From Schnuerera sp. xch1 (GTDB lineage Bacteria > Bacillota > Clostridia > Tissierellales > Tepidimicrobiaceae), in NCBI RefSeq assembly GCF_019931165.1, contig NZ_JAIOUP010000001.1:186001-250000 (forward strand): a stretch of DNA of 64,000 nt, written 5' to 3'. Below, piece by piece: positions 1-9,692 of the stretch (its first letter is position 1; every line of letters begins with the position of its first letter). Made by a program: the position numbers and the translations under genes. The notes beneath the pieces were generated by a model, which saw only the letters and a list, made by a program, of their open reading frames with translations, was not told the DNA's origin and did no database searches.

Positions 1-1900
1 CACCAAAAGGTACTATTCTTATTACCTTGCCGGTGTAAATATCTCCAATTTCTACATCTTTAATTATTTTATTGATCAAGTCAATAGCTTTTTCCCCATC
101 TATCCTATTCTCAGAAGCAATTGAAACTTTACCATCATCATCTATATCAATTTTTACATTTGTTTTATCAATTATCCTATTTATCATTTTCCCACCAGGT
201 CCAATAATATCTCTTATTTTATTTGGATCAACCTGCATTCTAAATATCCTTGGTGCATATTGGGATAAATCATCTTTTGGTTTTGATATAGTATGACTCA
301 TTTTTTCTAAAATAAACATTCTTCCCTGTCTAGCTCTTTCAAGAGCTTCTTCTAAGATTTTTTTATCAATACCAGAAATTTTTATATCCATTTGTATAGC
401 TGTAATACCATCTTTTGTTCCAGCTACTTTAAAATCCATATCTCCTAAATGGTCTTCTAATCCCTGAATATCAGTTAAAATTGCTACTTTATCTTCAGAC
501 TTCATCAATCCCATTGCAATACCTGCAACAGACTTTTTGATAGGTACTCCCGCATCTAATAGAGCTAATGTGCTACCACATACACTGGCTTGAGAAGTTG
601 AACCATTTGAACTTAATACTTCTGACACTAATCGAATAGTATAAGGAAATTCATCTTCTGAAGGAATTACTGGTTCTAATGCCCTTTCAGCTAAAGCCCC
701 ATGACCTATTTCTCTTCTTCCAGGGCTTCTCATAAATCCAGTTTCTCCAACACTATAGGGTGGAAAATTATAATGATGCATATACCTTTTAGATTCTTCT
801 TCACCAATTCCATCAATTATCTGAACATCACTAGATGCTCCTAATGTAGCAACTGTTAAGACCTGCGTTTGACCTCTAGTAAACAAGCCTGAACCATGAG
901 CTCGTGGGAGTAATCCTATATCTGAAGATATTGGACGTATCTCATCAGTCTGTCTATTATCCGGTCTTATACCATCTTCAATTATAAGCCTTCTAACTTC
1001 TTCTTTTAATATTTGATCAAGTACTTCCCTAATATCTTTTTCATTGTCAGGATATTTCTCAGAAAAATAATCAATTGTCTCTTCTACTACTTTATCAATA
1101 TTTTCCTCCCTTTCTGTCTTATCTATAGTTTGAATAGCGCTGATTAGTTTTTCTGAAGCAAATTCTCTAACTTCTTTAGCTATTTCAACATCAGCTTTAA
1201 ATACCATGTAGTCTTGTTTTTCTTTTCCCACTTCTGATTGAATATCCTCTATAAAGCAACATAGTTTTTTAATTTCTTCATGAGCAAGTAATATTGCTTC
1301 TAACATTTTATTCTCAGGTAACTCATTAGCTCCTGCTTCAACCATCATTATTGCATCTTTTGTACCTGAAACTGTTAAATGTAAATCGGATTTCTCTCTT
1401 TGTTCTGCATTTGGATTGATTATAAATTCATCATCAACCAAACCAATCATTACTGATCCAGTTGGACCATTGAAAGGGATATCGGAGATTGACAGTGCAA
1501 TTGATGATCCAATCATTCCTAATATATCTGGAGTATAATCTTGATCAACTGAAAGTACTGTTACAATCACTTGCACATCATTTCTATATCCATCAGGAAA
1601 TAGAGGTCTTATAGGTCTGTCAATTAATCTTGCTGTTAAAATTGCTTTCTCACTAGGTTTCCCTTCTCTCTTAATAAATCCTCCTGGTATCTTTCCTACT
1701 GAATATAATTTTTCTTGAAAATCAACACTTAGCGGAAAAAAATCTATACCTTCTCTAGGCTCTTTTGAAGCAGTAGCTGTAACTAAAACAACAGTATCTC
1801 CATATTGTAACAAACACGCTCCATTAGCTTGTTCTGCAACCTTGCCAATCGTTACAGTAAGGTCTTTTCCAGCTAAAGTATAATGAAACTGTTTTTCCAT
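1..1900 (-). CDS. pnp: Polyribonucleotide nucleotidyltransferase (PNPase), 3' end cut by the window edge
   Basis: PNPase is a phosphorolytic 3'-5' exoribonuclease of mRNA decay. I translated this gene from the minus strand; it is open at base 1. The start ATG (1898-1900) follows a strong AAGGAGGG site. The 633 visible codons hold two RNase PH-type domains (about 10-210 and 310-540; the second has [19 protein letters not shown]), a KH domain with the IIGPGGK loop near residue 565, and the first strand of an S1 domain ([18 protein letters not shown]). About 70-80 residues of the S1 domain should be missing. It follows rpsO, as in many bacteria. Confidence 0.97.
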   Translation of the reverse strand, partial: MEKQFHYTLAGKDLTVTIGKVAEQANGACLLQYGDTVVLVTATASKEPREGIDFFPLSVDFQEKLYSVGKIPGGFIKREGKPSEKAILTARLIDRPIRPLFPDGYRNDVQVIVTVLSVDQDYTPDILGMIGSSIALSISDIPFNGPTGSVMIGLVDDEFIINPNAEQREKSDLHLTVSGTKDAIMMVEAGANELPENKMLEAILLAHEEIKKLCCFIEDIQSEVGKEKQDYMVFKADVEIAKEVREFASEKLISAIQTIDKTEREENIDKVVEETIDYFSEKYPDNEKDIREVLDQILKEEVRRLIIEDGIRPDNRQTDEIRPISSDIGLLPRAHGSGLFTRGQTQVLTVATLGASSDVQIIDGIGEEESKRYMHHYNFPPYSVGETGFMRSPGRREIGHGALAERALEPVIPSEDEFPYTIRLVSEVLSSNGSTSQASVCGSTLALLDAGVPIKKSVAGIAMGLMKSEDKVAILTDIQGLEDHLGDMDFKVAGTKDGITAIQMDIKISGIDKKILEEALERARQGRMFILEKMSHTISKPKDDLSQYAPRIFRMQVDPNKIRDIIGPGGKMINRIIDKTNVKIDIDDDGKVSIASENRIDGEKAIDLINKIIKDVEIGDIYTGKVIRIVPFG

Positions 1901-1962
1901 GTCTACCCTCCTTATTTATTTTACTTATTATTATTACCTTTTATCAACTAAAAACACTAAAT

Positions 1963-1999
1963 AATAAAAACTTCTATAAGTATTTTAGAAGTTTTTATT
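1963..1999 (-). other. 14-bp perfect stem-loop in the rpsO-pnp gap
   Basis: The arms at 1963-1976 and 1986-1999 are perfectly complementary (AATAAAAACTTCTA and its reverse complement) around a 9-base loop. It lies between the rpsO terminator hairpin and the pnp start. An A-rich arm followed by ATTATTTAG on the minus strand makes it a poor terminator. A double-stranded processing site in the pnp leader, as known for E. coli pnp with RNase III, is one reading; I cannot prove it. Confidence 0.5.
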
Positions 2000-2002
2000 G
2001 AG

Positions 2003-2039
2003 AAAATATAATGAATAGAGCGGGACATATCCCCGCTCT
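2003..2039 (-). terminator. Intrinsic terminator behind rpsO
   Basis: On the minus strand an 8-bp GC-rich stem, AGAGCGGG/CCCGCTCT (2032-2039 with 2017-2024), has a 7-base loop and is followed by the T-rich tract ATTCATTATATTTT. It begins only two bases after the rpsO stop. Because pnp follows in the same direction, it may be partial, so that S15 and PNPase are made in different amounts. Confidence 0.8.
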
Positions 2040-2041
2040 TA

Positions 2042-2311
2042 TCAGCCTCTAATTCCCAATTTTTGAATTAATGTACGATATCTTTCTATATCATTGTTTT
2101 CTAAATATCTTAATAGTCCTCTTCTTTGACCTATCATTTTAAATAATCCTCTTCTTGAATGATGATCTTTTTTATGAGTCTTTAAATGCTCAGTTAGAGC
2201 ATTAATCCTGTGAGTTAGAATTGCAATCTGCACTTCTGGTGATCCTGTATCCCCCTCATGCAATTTATACTCTTCAATGATTTGATTTTTTTGCTCTTTA
2301 GTTATTGTCAT
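2042..2311 (-). CDS. rpsO: 30S ribosomal protein S15
   Basis: S15 (89 aa, the family's normal length) binds 16S rRNA in the central domain of the small subunit. The sequence contains the family signature around [19 protein letters not shown] (about residues 46-64) and ends with the typical LIQKLGIRG. The ATG is preceded by AGAGGAGGCAAAGAA, an excellent ribosome binding site. The gene sits between ribF and pnp, has its own promoter candidate and a structured leader, and is followed by a terminator, so it is probably transcribed partly on its own. Confidence 0.98.
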   Translation of the reverse strand: MTITKEQKNQIIEEYKLHEGDTGSPEVQIAILTHRINALTEHLKTHKKDHHSRRGLFKMIGQRRGLLRYLENNDIERYRTLIQKLGIRG

Positions 2312-2344
2312 TTCTTTGCCTCCTCTTTATTAATATTTTCACCA

Positions 2345-2385
2345 TTAGCTAAGTAAATCGTCGAGGAAACGATAAACATAGCTAA
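2345..2385 (-). promoter_or_regulatory. Structured rpsO leader, candidate S15 autoregulatory element
   Basis: Outer arms TTAGCTA (2345-2351) and TAGCTAA (2379-2385) pair, and inside them TTTATCG can pair with CGATTTAC with one irregularity. This gives a long imperfect hairpin about 35 bases upstream of the rpsO start. S15 leaders that mimic the 16S site are known in several phyla, including Geobacillus. The position fits such a switch; the family assignment is inferred from place and structure only. Confidence 0.5.
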
Positions 2386-2406
2386 AGGTATCTAATTCCA
2401 AATTTA

Positions 2407-2435
2407 ATCTTATCATATATATTTATAATTGTAAA
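2407..2435 (-). promoter_or_regulatory. Candidate sigma-A promoter of rpsO
   Basis: On the minus strand: TTTACA (2430-2435), a 17-base spacer, TAAGAT (2407-2412), with a TG one base upstream of the -10 (extended -10). Start of transcription would be near 2400, giving a leader of about 90 bases that contains the 2345-2385 hairpin. The promoter lies inside an A/T palindrome (2412-2445), so base composition raises the risk of a chance match. Confidence 0.5.
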
Positions 2436-2445
2436 TATATATGAT
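2412..2445. repeat. 14-bp perfect inverted repeat after ribF
   Basis: ATCATATATATTTA (2412-2425) and TAAATATATATGAT (2432-2445) form a perfect dyad separated by six bases. It starts one base after the ribF stop codon. It may be a weak A/T-only transcription barrier, or an operator, since the candidate rpsO promoter elements fall inside it. Confidence 0.5.
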
Positions 2446-2446
2446 A

Positions 2447-3361
2447 TTATTTAATGTGTTCAACATCTTTTTTCATCTGTTTAATCAATTCCCCAGCTGT
2501 ACTAAACTTAATATCATCTCTAATGAATTCATCAAAATTAATTTCTATAAGTTTTCCATAAATATTGTTCCTAAAATTTAAAATATAAGTTTCTATTTTA
2601 AGTTCATCTCCATCAAAAGTAGGATTATAACCTATATTAGTTAGGCTTAAATATTTTTTGTCATCTATCATAGTAATAGTTTTATACACACCTGTATGTG
2701 GTACAACATAATTATCATTTAGTTTAATATTTGCTGTAGGAAACCCTAATTTTCTACCTCTGCTAGTTCCTTCAACTACAATTCCCAGAACAGAATAACT
2801 TCTATTAAGAAAGCTATTTGCCTTATCAATATCACCGGATCTTATTAAATTCCTTATATTTGTACTGCTTACAATTTCATTATCAATATAAATGGGTTTG
2901 ATAATATTAACTTCAAATCCCTCTTTCATACCTATGGTTTTAAGATATTTACTGTCTCCAGATGCTTTGTTTCCAAATCTATAATTGAATCCAACTGTAA
3001 CAAGTTTTGTATTTAATTTGTCCAGTAATATATCTTTTATAAATTCTTCTGGTGTTAACTTCATTACATTTTTATCAAAATCTATTGTATATACAATCTC
3101 TACGCCTAGCTCTTTAAGAAGTTTTAATTTCTGACTATAAGAGGTAATAATCCCAATTTTTGAATTCTTATCTTTCTTTAAGATAGTTTTAGTATGATTT
3201 TTAAATAATAATACTGATGATTTTAAATTTTTATCTTTTGCTTTTCTTATATTATCTTTTATCAAATATTGATGGCCAATATGGATTCCATCAAAATTTC
3301 CTAAAGCAATAGAAATTTCACATGTTTCTGCTTTTTGAGTATTTAAATCTATAATTTCCAT
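2447..3361 (-). CDS. ribF: Bifunctional riboflavin kinase / FAD synthetase
   Basis: Makes FMN from riboflavin and then FAD. 304 aa. The N-terminal nucleotidyltransferase domain shows ALGNFDGIHIGHQ (about 19-31, the HxGH motif) and SSTNIRNLI; the C-terminal flavokinase domain shows GTSRGRKLGFPTANI near residue 200. I chose the ATG at 3361 because AAGGTGG lies six bases in front of it; an in-frame upstream start at 3400 lacks this and would overlap truB. The start lies 11 bases beyond the truB stop (3372), so the two are translated in sequence in the nusA-infB operon. Confidence 0.95.
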   Translation of the reverse strand: MEIIDLNTQKAETCEISIALGNFDGIHIGHQYLIKDNIRKAKDKNLKSSVLLFKNHTKTILKKDKNSKIGIITSYSQKLKLLKELGVEIVYTIDFDKNVMKLTPEEFIKDILLDKLNTKLVTVGFNYRFGNKASGDSKYLKTIGMKEGFEVNIIKPIYIDNEIVSSTNIRNLIRSGDIDKANSFLNRSYSVLGIVVEGTSRGRKLGFPTANIKLNDNYVVPHTGVYKTITMIDDKKYLSLTNIGYNPTFDGDELKIETYILNFRNNIYGKLIEINFDEFIRDDIKFSTAGELIKQMKKDVEHIK

Positions 3362-3371
3362 GTTTACCACC

Positions 3372-4265
3372 TTATATAAGAACTTTATCCATTTTAACAA
3401 ATGAAATATTATCTTTATTTATAATTTTACCTACTCCAATAAAAGTATTTTTACAATAGACTTTAATAGGAGTATTAAAGTTATAGCAATTAGAGACATC
3501 ATGATTTATTGGTATTAAAGCACCATTTATAAGTTGTTTATAATAATTTCCTTCTACTATAAACGATTCCATTTTACTTAAGCCTTTATCTATCGGACAA
3601 ATAATAGAATTTAATTCTTTTTTATCTAACCTTTTTATATAATCAATGCTTACACTATCATTTATTATAAAATCCCCTACACCAATTCTCATCAAATAGG
3701 ATAGATATCCATATGTACCTAAAAATTGCCCAATATCATCACACAATGTCCTTATATATGTACCCTTTGAACATTTAACATGAAAAATAATCTTCTTATT
3801 GTTTAAAATTTTATCAATTTTTAAATCGTATATATTGACTTTTCTTGGAGGTCGTTCAATGGTTTGTCCTTTTCTAGCTAATTCATATAATTTCTTTCCT
3901 TTATGTTTTAAAGCAGAATACATCGGTGGAATCTGTTCAATTTCACCTTTAAAACTCTCAAAAGCTAAACGAATACTTTCTTCATCTACTTTTTTAGATG
4001 AATACTTTAAAATCCTCCCATATGCATCTTGCGTATCTGTAGCTATTCCAAGAGTTAGCTCCCCAACATACTCTTTTTCAACATCTAACAAATATTCACT
4101 AATACGAGTACCTTTCCCAATACATAGAGGTAAAACTCCAGTTGCATTTGGATCTAAAGTTCCAGTATGTCCTATTTTCTTTATGCCTAATGTCTTTCTC
4201 ATTTTTTTTACCGCTTCATGAGACGTAATCCCCTTGGGCTTAAATAAATTTATTATTCCATTCAT
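3372..4265 (-). CDS. truB: tRNA pseudouridine(55) synthase
   Basis: Converts U55 to pseudouridine in the T-loop of tRNAs. 297 aa, normal length. The catalytic aspartate is Asp38 in GHTGTLDPNATGVL; the N-terminal INLFKPKGITSHEAV and the KGTYIRTLCDDIG segment near residue 175 are also family hallmarks. The C-terminal about 60 residues form the small PUA-like end. It lies between nrnA (4 bases upstream) and ribF, the usual order in Firmicutes. Confidence 0.97.
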   Translation of the reverse strand: MNGIINLFKPKGITSHEAVKKMRKTLGIKKIGHTGTLDPNATGVLPLCIGKGTRISEYLLDVEKEYVGELTLGIATDTQDAYGRILKYSSKKVDEESIRLAFESFKGEIEQIPPMYSALKHKGKKLYELARKGQTIERPPRKVNIYDLKIDKILNNKKIIFHVKCSKGTYIRTLCDDIGQFLGTYGYLSYLMRIGVGDFIINDSVSIDYIKRLDKKELNSIICPIDKGLSKMESFIVEGNYYKQLINGALIPINHDVSNCYNFNTPIKVYCKNTFIGVGKIINKDNISFVKMDKVLI

Positions 4266-4269
4266 ATGA

Positions 4270-5244
4270 TCACCTAAAGCTTAATGATATTTCATTTAAT
4301 AACATATCCTTTGCAGTCTCTATATTTTCATATAAAGTACATCCAGCTGCTTTAGCATGCCCTCCACCACCAAATTTAATAGATATTTTTGATACATCAA
4401 CATGTTTCTTACTTCGCAAACTGACTTTAACTTCTTCTTTACTCATTTCTTTTAACATACATGCTACTTCTATAGAATCAATATTTCTAATAAACGAAAC
4501 TATACCTTCTGTATCTTCCATTTTAGCATTACAATTTTGTAACATATCTTGAGTAACAGCAACTAACGCAATTCTATTTTCTGATATCAATTCTAAGTTG
4601 TTTAAAGCCTCAAGAAATAATCTTGTTCGTTCAATAGTTCTACTTTGATATAGATTTATATTTATATTATTAATATCAATACCTATTTTCAATAGTTCTG
4701 ATGCAATTAAATGAGTTTCATAAGTAGTATTACTATACATAAATCTACCGGTATCAGTGCTAATAGCAGTATATAAACATGTAGCCATATCTTTATCTAT
4801 ATCAACTTTCATATCTTTAATAAACCTATAAACAATTTCTCCTGTTGAACCAGATGATGGAGATACAATATTAATATCTCCAAAGTTTTCATTGGTTATA
4901 TGATGATCAATATTAATAATATTCTTGGCCTTTAAAGCAAATTTCTTCCCTGCACCTAATCGAATTAAATCACTACTATCTAATGAAATAAATAAATCTA
5001 CTGAATCATTATATTCTTGCTCTTCAAACATATCTATATGAGGTAAAAATATATAATCTGAAGGAATATCATCTACCTTAATTATGCTTACATTTTTTTT
5101 TAATTTCTTTATAGCCATAGCCAATGCTAAGGTTGAGCCAATATTATCTCCATCTGGTTGAACATGAGAACAAATATATATATTATTGTATTTATTTATC
5201 ATTTGAATTGCATCATTCATCAATTTCTTCAATTGATTTTCCAT
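4270..5244 (-). CDS. nrnA: DHH-family oligoribonuclease / pAp phosphatase (NrnA type)
   Basis: NrnA degrades very short RNA oligomers and in some species dephosphorylates pAp. 324 aa. Metal ligands are visible in HVQPDGDN (Asp31, Asp33), LDSSD near 89-92 and DHH at 113-115; the DHHA1 domain carries [11 protein letters not shown] near the C-terminus. The ATG at 5244 is chosen because AGAGGAGATAGAG precedes it. The start overlaps the last 32 bases of rbfA, which suggests translational coupling. Whether it acts on oligoRNA, pAp or cyclic dinucleotide products cannot be told from sequence. Confidence 0.88.
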   Translation of the reverse strand: MENQLKKLMNDAIQMINKYNNIYICSHVQPDGDNIGSTLALAMAIKKLKKNVSIIKVDDIPSDYIFLPHIDMFEEQEYNDSVDLFISLDSSDLIRLGAGKKFALKAKNIINIDHHITNENFGDINIVSPSSGSTGEIVYRFIKDMKVDIDKDMATCLYTAISTDTGRFMYSNTTYETHLIASELLKIGIDINNININLYQSRTIERTRLFLEALNNLELISENRIALVAVTQDMLQNCNAKMEDTEGIVSFIRNIDSIEVACMLKEMSKEEVKVSLRSKKHVDVSKISIKFGGGGHAKAAGCTLYENIETAKDMLLNEISLSFR

Positions 5245-5614
5245 CTCTATCTCCTCTTTTTTGATGATCTTCCTTTTTAACCTTTTCAATCAATTTTGAA
5301 ATGTATAAACTATGCTCTATAGACTCATCTAACTTAAATATAGGCTCTGGCGCATGCCTTAAATCTATTCTATTGCCAATTTCTCTCCTAATAAATCCCT
5401 TTGCACTTTTTAAACCTTCTAAGGTATCTTCTTTTGCTTTTTCATTCCCTAAAACGCTAACATATATATTTGCATAACTTAAGTCATTTGTAACTTCTAC
5501 TCTTGTAACACTAGTCATACTATTTATCCTTGGGTCTTTTATTCCCTTCTGCAATAATTCTGAAACAACTCTCTTAACTTCTTCTGATATTCTATTTACT
5601 CTCTTCTTTTTCAT
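5213..5614 (-). CDS. rbfA: 30S ribosome-binding factor A
   Basis: RbfA helps mature the 5' end of 16S rRNA and the 30S subunit, particularly in the cold. 133 aa, slightly longer than the 117 aa B. subtilis protein because of a charged tail after residue 115. The KH-type core shows [21 protein letters not shown] (24-30) and the [24 protein letters not shown] end. It follows infB by 14 bases and its 3' end overlaps the start of nrnA. Confidence 0.95.
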   Translation of the reverse strand: MKKKRVNRISEEVKRVVSELLQKGIKDPRINSMTSVTRVEVTNDLSYANIYVSVLGNEKAKEDTLEGLKSAKGFIRREIGNRIDLRHAPEPIFKLDESIEHSLYISKLIEKVKKEDHQKRGDRDGKSIEEIDE

Positions 5615-5628
5615 AAAAGTTACACCTC

Positions 5629-7662
5629 TTATTCTACTTCTTTCATAATATATGCTTCAATTATATCCCCTTCTTTAATGTCATTAAAATTTTCTAGACC
5701 TAGTCCCCCTTCGTATCCAGATGTTATCTCCTTTACATCATCTTTAAATCTCTTTAAAGATAATATCTTTCCTTCAAATATTACCACATTATCCCGTAGT
5801 AGCCTTACACCACTATTTCTAGTGATTTTCCCTTGTTGGACATATATACCAGCTACTGTTCCAGTGTTTGGAACTTTAAATGTAGCTCTAATCTCAGCTC
5901 TACCTATAGTTTCTTCAACATATTTAGGTTCTAACATACCTTTTATCGCTAATTTTATATCATCTATAGCTTCATATATGACCCTATAAGTTCTAATATC
6001 TACTTTTTCAAGTTTTGCCATCTCTTGTGCATTAAGAGTAGGTCTTACATTAAATCCAATGATTATAGCATTTGAAGCAGATGCAAGCATTACATCGCCG
6101 TCTGTTATTCCGCCTACACCGCCATGTATAATATTAACTTTTACTTCTTCATTTTCTAACTTTTCAATAGATTGTCTAATAGCATCTATTGTACCTCTAA
6201 CATCTGTTTTTATTATAATATTTAATTCCTTTATTTCACCTAATTGTATTCTATCAAATAAATCATCTAAAGATACTTTATGAGTAGTTTTTAATTGCTC
6301 TTCTCTAATCTGCTCCTTCTTTTTATCAGCATAATTTCTAGCAGTTTTTTCATCTTTAACTGAATAAAGTTTGTCTCCTGATAAAGGTACATCAGATAAC
6401 CCTAAAATCATAACTGGAATAGATGGACCTGCCTTCTTGATGTTTTTTCCTCTATCGTTAAACATAGCCCTAACTCTGCCACTAGTACTACCACAAACAA
6501 CCATATCTCCAATTTTTAACGTACCTTTTTGCACTAGTATAGTAGCAATTGGTCCTTTTCCCCTATCAAGTTCAGCTTCTATAACGGTCCCTACAGCATT
6601 TCTATTAGGACTTGCCTTCAATTCTTGCATTTCGGCAACTAGAAGAATCATTTCTAATAATTCATCTATACCCTCTTTTTTTAAAGCAGAAACAGGTACA
6701 GTTATAGTATCTCCGCCCCATCCTTCAGGTATAAGACCTTGTTCAACTAACTCTTGTTTTATTCTATCAACATTTGCATCTGGTTTATCCATTTTATTTA
6801 TTGCAACAATAATTGGCACCTTGGCTGCTTTAGCGTGATTAATAGCCTCTATCGTTTGAGGCATTACTCCATCATCAGCTGCTACTACTAAAACAGCTAT
6901 ATCTGTAACCTGAGTACCTCGAGCTCTCATAGATGTAAATGCTTCATGACCAGGTGTATCCAAAAATACTATTTTTCCTCCATCAACATCTACAACCGAT
7001 GCGCCTATATGCTGAGTTATTCCCCCAGCTTCTTGCTCTGTCACTGTAGTTTTTCTAATAGCATCTAATAGAGAAGTTTTGCCATGATCAACATGACCCA
7101 TTACTGTAACCACAGGTGATCTAGGTTGTAAATCTTTAATATCATCTTCAAAATCTAAATCAAATTCATCATCAATTTCTTTATCATCTTCCAATTCCAT
7201 TTTTTTAATTGTAAAGCCAAATTCATCTCCAATAATTGAAGCAGTATCAAAATCAATTGATTCATTTTGACTAACCATAACACCTAATCCAATTAATTTA
7301 GTAATCAATTGTGTTGGATTAATTTTCATTTTATCAGAAAGATCTTTTACAACTACCGTATCTCCTATTTCTATTATTCTTTCTTCTTTATTGTTTGATT
7401 TTGTATTTTTTGTATCTTGTTTTGAATTATTTAAGTTTTTTGAGTTATCATCTGATTTTTTATTTTTTACATGATTAGGATTTTTATTGATTTTTGCTTT
7501 TCTTTCATCCTTAATTAATTCTTTTATAATTTCCACTTCTTCTTTTTCTAAACTACTCATATGACTTTTAACATCAAAATCTAAGTCTTTAATTTTTTCA
7601 ATAAGCTCTTTACTTGTTATTTTTAGCTCTTTAGCCAATTCATACACTCTTGTCTTAACCAA
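5629..7662 (-). CDS. infB: Translation initiation factor IF-2
   Basis: The GTPase that places initiator tRNA on the 30S subunit. I start it at the TTG of 7660-7662 (677 aa), because GGGGGTG lies six bases upstream and the protein then begins [19 protein letters not shown], as IF-2 proteins do. An ATG 13 codons earlier has no ribosome site. Two IF2_N-type segments (about 1-50 and 100-150) flank a Lys/Asn-rich linker; G1 is GHVDHGKT (189-196), followed by DTPGHEA and NKMDKPDA. Domains II-IV follow. It starts 45 bases after the ylxR stop. Confidence 0.96.
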   Translation of the reverse strand: MVKTRVYELAKELKITSKELIEKIKDLDFDVKSHMSSLEKEEVEIIKELIKDERKAKINKNPNHVKNKKSDDNSKNLNNSKQDTKNTKSNNKEERIIEIGDTVVVKDLSDKMKINPTQLITKLIGLGVMVSQNESIDFDTASIIGDEFGFTIKKMELEDDKEIDDEFDLDFEDDIKDLQPRSPVVTVMGHVDHGKTSLLDAIRKTTVTEQEAGGITQHIGASVVDVDGGKIVFLDTPGHEAFTSMRARGTQVTDIAVLVVAADDGVMPQTIEAINHAKAAKVPIIVAINKMDKPDANVDRIKQELVEQGLIPEGWGGDTITVPVSALKKEGIDELLEMILLVAEMQELKASPNRNAVGTVIEAELDRGKGPIATILVQKGTLKIGDMVVCGSTSGRVRAMFNDRGKNIKKAGPSIPVMILGLSDVPLSGDKLYSVKDEKTARNYADKKKEQIREEQLKTTHKVSLDDLFDRIQLGEIKELNIIIKTDVRGTIDAIRQSIEKLENEEVKVNIIHGGVGGITDGDVMLASASNAIIIGFNVRPTLNAQEMAKLEKVDIRTYRVIYEAIDDIKLAIKGMLEPKYVEETIGRAEIRATFKVPNTGTVAGIYVQQGKITRNSGVRLLRDNVVIFEGKILSLKRFKDDVKEITSGYEGGLGLENFNDIKEGDIIEAYIMKEVE

Positions 7663-7707
7663 ACTATGCACCCCCAATATTTTTACAGGTGATAATACCA
7701 TTCAATA

Positions 7708-7977
7708 TTACTGTTTAGATTCAATTATAGAATATAGTTTATCATATATGTCATCAGTTATTTCAACCTCCAATGCTTTAGATAATCTTTTGCTCTTTTT
7801 AACTTTATCTAAGCATTCCATCTTTGGGCAAATATAAGCGCCTCTGCCGTTCATTTTGCCAGTCAAATCAACATCTAAAATTCCTTCTTTGTTTTTCACC
7901 ATCCTAATCAGTTCTTTCTTTGGTCTATTCTCATTACATTCTACACATTTTCTCATTGGTATTCTCTTTTTTTTCAA
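7708..7977 (-). CDS. ylxR: YlxR-family RNA-binding protein (RnpM)
   Basis: 89 aa, typical length. The family signature is complete: MRKCVECNENRPKKELIR at about 8-25 and GRGAYICPKMECLDKV at about 44-59, with two Cys pairs. In B. subtilis this protein was reported to bind and modulate RNase P (RnpM). It sits between nusA and infB as usual. The L7Ae-like gene ylxQ, which follows ylxR in Bacillus, is absent: infB begins directly after. Confidence 0.92.
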   Translation of the reverse strand: MKKKRIPMRKCVECNENRPKKELIRMVKNKEGILDVDLTGKMNGRGAYICPKMECLDKVKKSKRLSKALEVEITDDIYDKLYSIIESKQ

Positions 7978-7998
7978 TTTATTATCACCCCATCTTTA

Positions 7999-9063
7999 CT
8001 AAGATATTATATCTTCATCATTTTGACTCTCTTTATACTGACTTTCACTTTTTATATCTATTTTCCAGTTAGTCAATTTTGCAGCCAATCTTGCGTTTTG
8101 ACCTCCTTTTCCAATAGCTAAAGATAGTTGATAATCTGGTACTATTACTAGAGCAGATTTGTTTTTTTCATCAATTAAAACATCTACTACATTTGATGGA
8201 CTTAAACTATTTGCTATAAATTCATCAATATTTTTGTTCCAAACTATGATATCTATTTTTTCACCATTCAATTCTTCTACTATTGCTTTTACCCTACTAC
8301 CTTTAAATCCAACACAAGCACCAACTGGCTCTACATTTGGATCTTTTGAATATACGGCAATTTTTGTTCTCGACCCTGCTTCTCTTGATATAGAATAAAT
8401 GTCTACTATGCCTTCATGTATCTCAGGGACCTCTAATTCAAACAATCTCTTTACTAGGCCTGGATGAGATCTAGAAAGAATTATTTGTGGCCCTTTTGAA
8501 GTCTTCTTAACTTCTAGTATATATAATTTTATTCTATCTCCTTGATGATATATTTCTCCTTCAATTTGTTCAGCTGGAGGTAAAATTCCTTCAGCTTTTC
8601 CTAAATCAATATAAGCATTATTTTTGCTGATTCTCTGTACCATCCCTGTAATTATTTCATTCTCTCTACTTATAAATTCTTCAAATATTACATCTCTTTC
8701 CGCATCTTTAATTCTTTGAATTACAACTTGCTTAGCTGTTTGTGCTGCAATTCTACCAAAATTTTTGGGTGTAACTTCGATAATTACAGTATCGCCTATT
8801 TGATATTTTTCATCAATTTTTTTAGCTTCTTCTATATCTATTTCTAACAGATTATCCTTTACTTCGCTTACAACAATTTTTTTAGCAAATACATTTACTT
8901 TGCCAGTGTTCCTATCTATTTCGACTTCAACATTTTGAGATGAACCAAAATTTTTCTTATAACTTGAAATTAGTGCAGATTCTAAAGCTTCAAAAATGAT
9001 TTCTTTAGAAATCCCTTTCCCTTTTTCTATTTCTTCAAGGGCACCAATAAACTCTGCATTCAT
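7999..9063 (-). CDS. nusA: Transcription termination/antitermination factor NusA
   Basis: NusA binds RNA polymerase and nascent RNA and modulates pausing, termination and antitermination. 354 aa. The N-terminal RNAP-binding domain (NAEFIGALEEIEKGKGISKE) is followed by an S1 domain (about 135-200, GMVQRISKNNAYIDLGKAEGILP) and two KH domains (VGACVGFKGSRVKAI; SLAIGKGGQNARLAAKLT). The acidic repeats of gamma-proteobacterial NusA are absent, as usual in Firmicutes. ATG at 9063 lies behind AAGGGAGGG; the TTG just before it is a possible alternative. Confidence 0.96.
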   Translation of the reverse strand: MNAEFIGALEEIEKGKGISKEIIFEALESALISSYKKNFGSSQNVEVEIDRNTGKVNVFAKKIVVSEVKDNLLEIDIEEAKKIDEKYQIGDTVIIEVTPKNFGRIAAQTAKQVVIQRIKDAERDVIFEEFISRENEIITGMVQRISKNNAYIDLGKAEGILPPAEQIEGEIYHQGDRIKLYILEVKKTSKGPQIILSRSHPGLVKRLFELEVPEIHEGIVDIYSISREAGSRTKIAVYSKDPNVEPVGACVGFKGSRVKAIVEELNGEKIDIIVWNKNIDEFIANSLSPSNVVDVLIDEKNKSALVIVPDYQLSLAIGKGGQNARLAAKLTNWKIDIKSESQYKESQNDEDIIS

Positions 9064-9079
9064 CAACTAAAACCCTCCC

Positions 9080-9541
9080 TTAAAATTTAACCGCCTTTTT
9101 AATATTTGAAATGAACTTTCTCTCAATTTCTTTTTCTCCTGAACCTTCTTCTATTTTAATATAATCATCAGTATAATCTAATAGCTTTCCAATATATTGC
9201 TTTTTATCGTCTATGCTCTTATATAGACTTATCTCTATTTCTTTACCTATGTTTCTTTTTAAATCATTGGATGTTTTTAATGGTCTATCTAAGCCAGGAG
9301 ATGAAACTTCTAAATAATAGCTTTCCTGGATAAGATCTAATTTATCTAATTCTTCTCCTAATACTTCACTCACTCTTTGGCAATCATCAATAGTTATTCC
9401 TCCTAATTTTCCAATGTAAAATCTAAGGAAATCATCATTATTTTCTTTAATAAACTCTAAATCAACTAAATCATATCCAAGATCTTCAATTATTGGTTCA
9501 CAATGTTCTTTAATGGTTTTGATTATATTATTTTTACTCAT
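9080..9541 (-). CDS. rimP: Ribosome maturation factor RimP
   Basis: RimP acts early in 30S assembly. 153 aa, normal. The N-terminal alpha/beta domain has LGYDLVDLEFIKEN (22-35) and GGITIDDCQRVSEVLGEELD; LEVSSPGLDRPL near residue 80 is the family hallmark, followed by an SH3-like C-terminal part. The ATG follows GGAGGTGATACT. It is the first gene of the nusA-infB cluster; a promoter candidate lies at the polC stop codon and a hairpin in the leader. Confidence 0.95.
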   Translation of the reverse strand: MSKNNIIKTIKEHCEPIIEDLGYDLVDLEFIKENNDDFLRFYIGKLGGITIDDCQRVSEVLGEELDKLDLIQESYYLEVSSPGLDRPLKTSNDLKRNIGKEIEISLYKSIDDKKQYIGKLLDYTDDYIKIEEGSGEKEIERKFISNIKKAVKF

Positions 9542-9609
9542 AGTATCACCTCCAAAAGATTATGTCTAGTTTTTGTAATACTAAAATAAATATACTTTTA
9601 TATTTTTCA

Positions 9610-9647
9610 ATAAATTAAATAAATGAGAGTGGGGTCAGCCCACTCTC
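9610..9647 (-). terminator. Terminator-like hairpin between polC and rimP
   Basis: A perfect 9-bp stem, GAGAGTGGG/CCCACTCTC (9639-9647 with 9625-9633), has a five-base loop on the minus strand and is followed by the T-rich tract ATTTATTTAATTTATT. It can end the uppS-to-polC transcript. It also lies downstream of the promoter at 9693-9720, so RNA started there must pass it to reach rimP. Confidence 0.7.
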
Positions 9648-9692
9648 CTAAGCACATCAACCTTTTATTGTCCATATAACTTAACCAATATA

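Noticed and set aside
1901-1950. TTGATA...TAAAAT pair as a pnp promoter
   Set aside because: The -10 would end about 20 bases before the start codon, so the transcript would barely include the ribosome site; A/T-rich chance match likely.
3799-4221. Open frame on the plus strand inside truB, and many similar plus-strand frames elsewhere
   Set aside because: They lie opposite well conserved minus-strand genes, lack ribosome sites and resemble no protein; they are antisense shadows.
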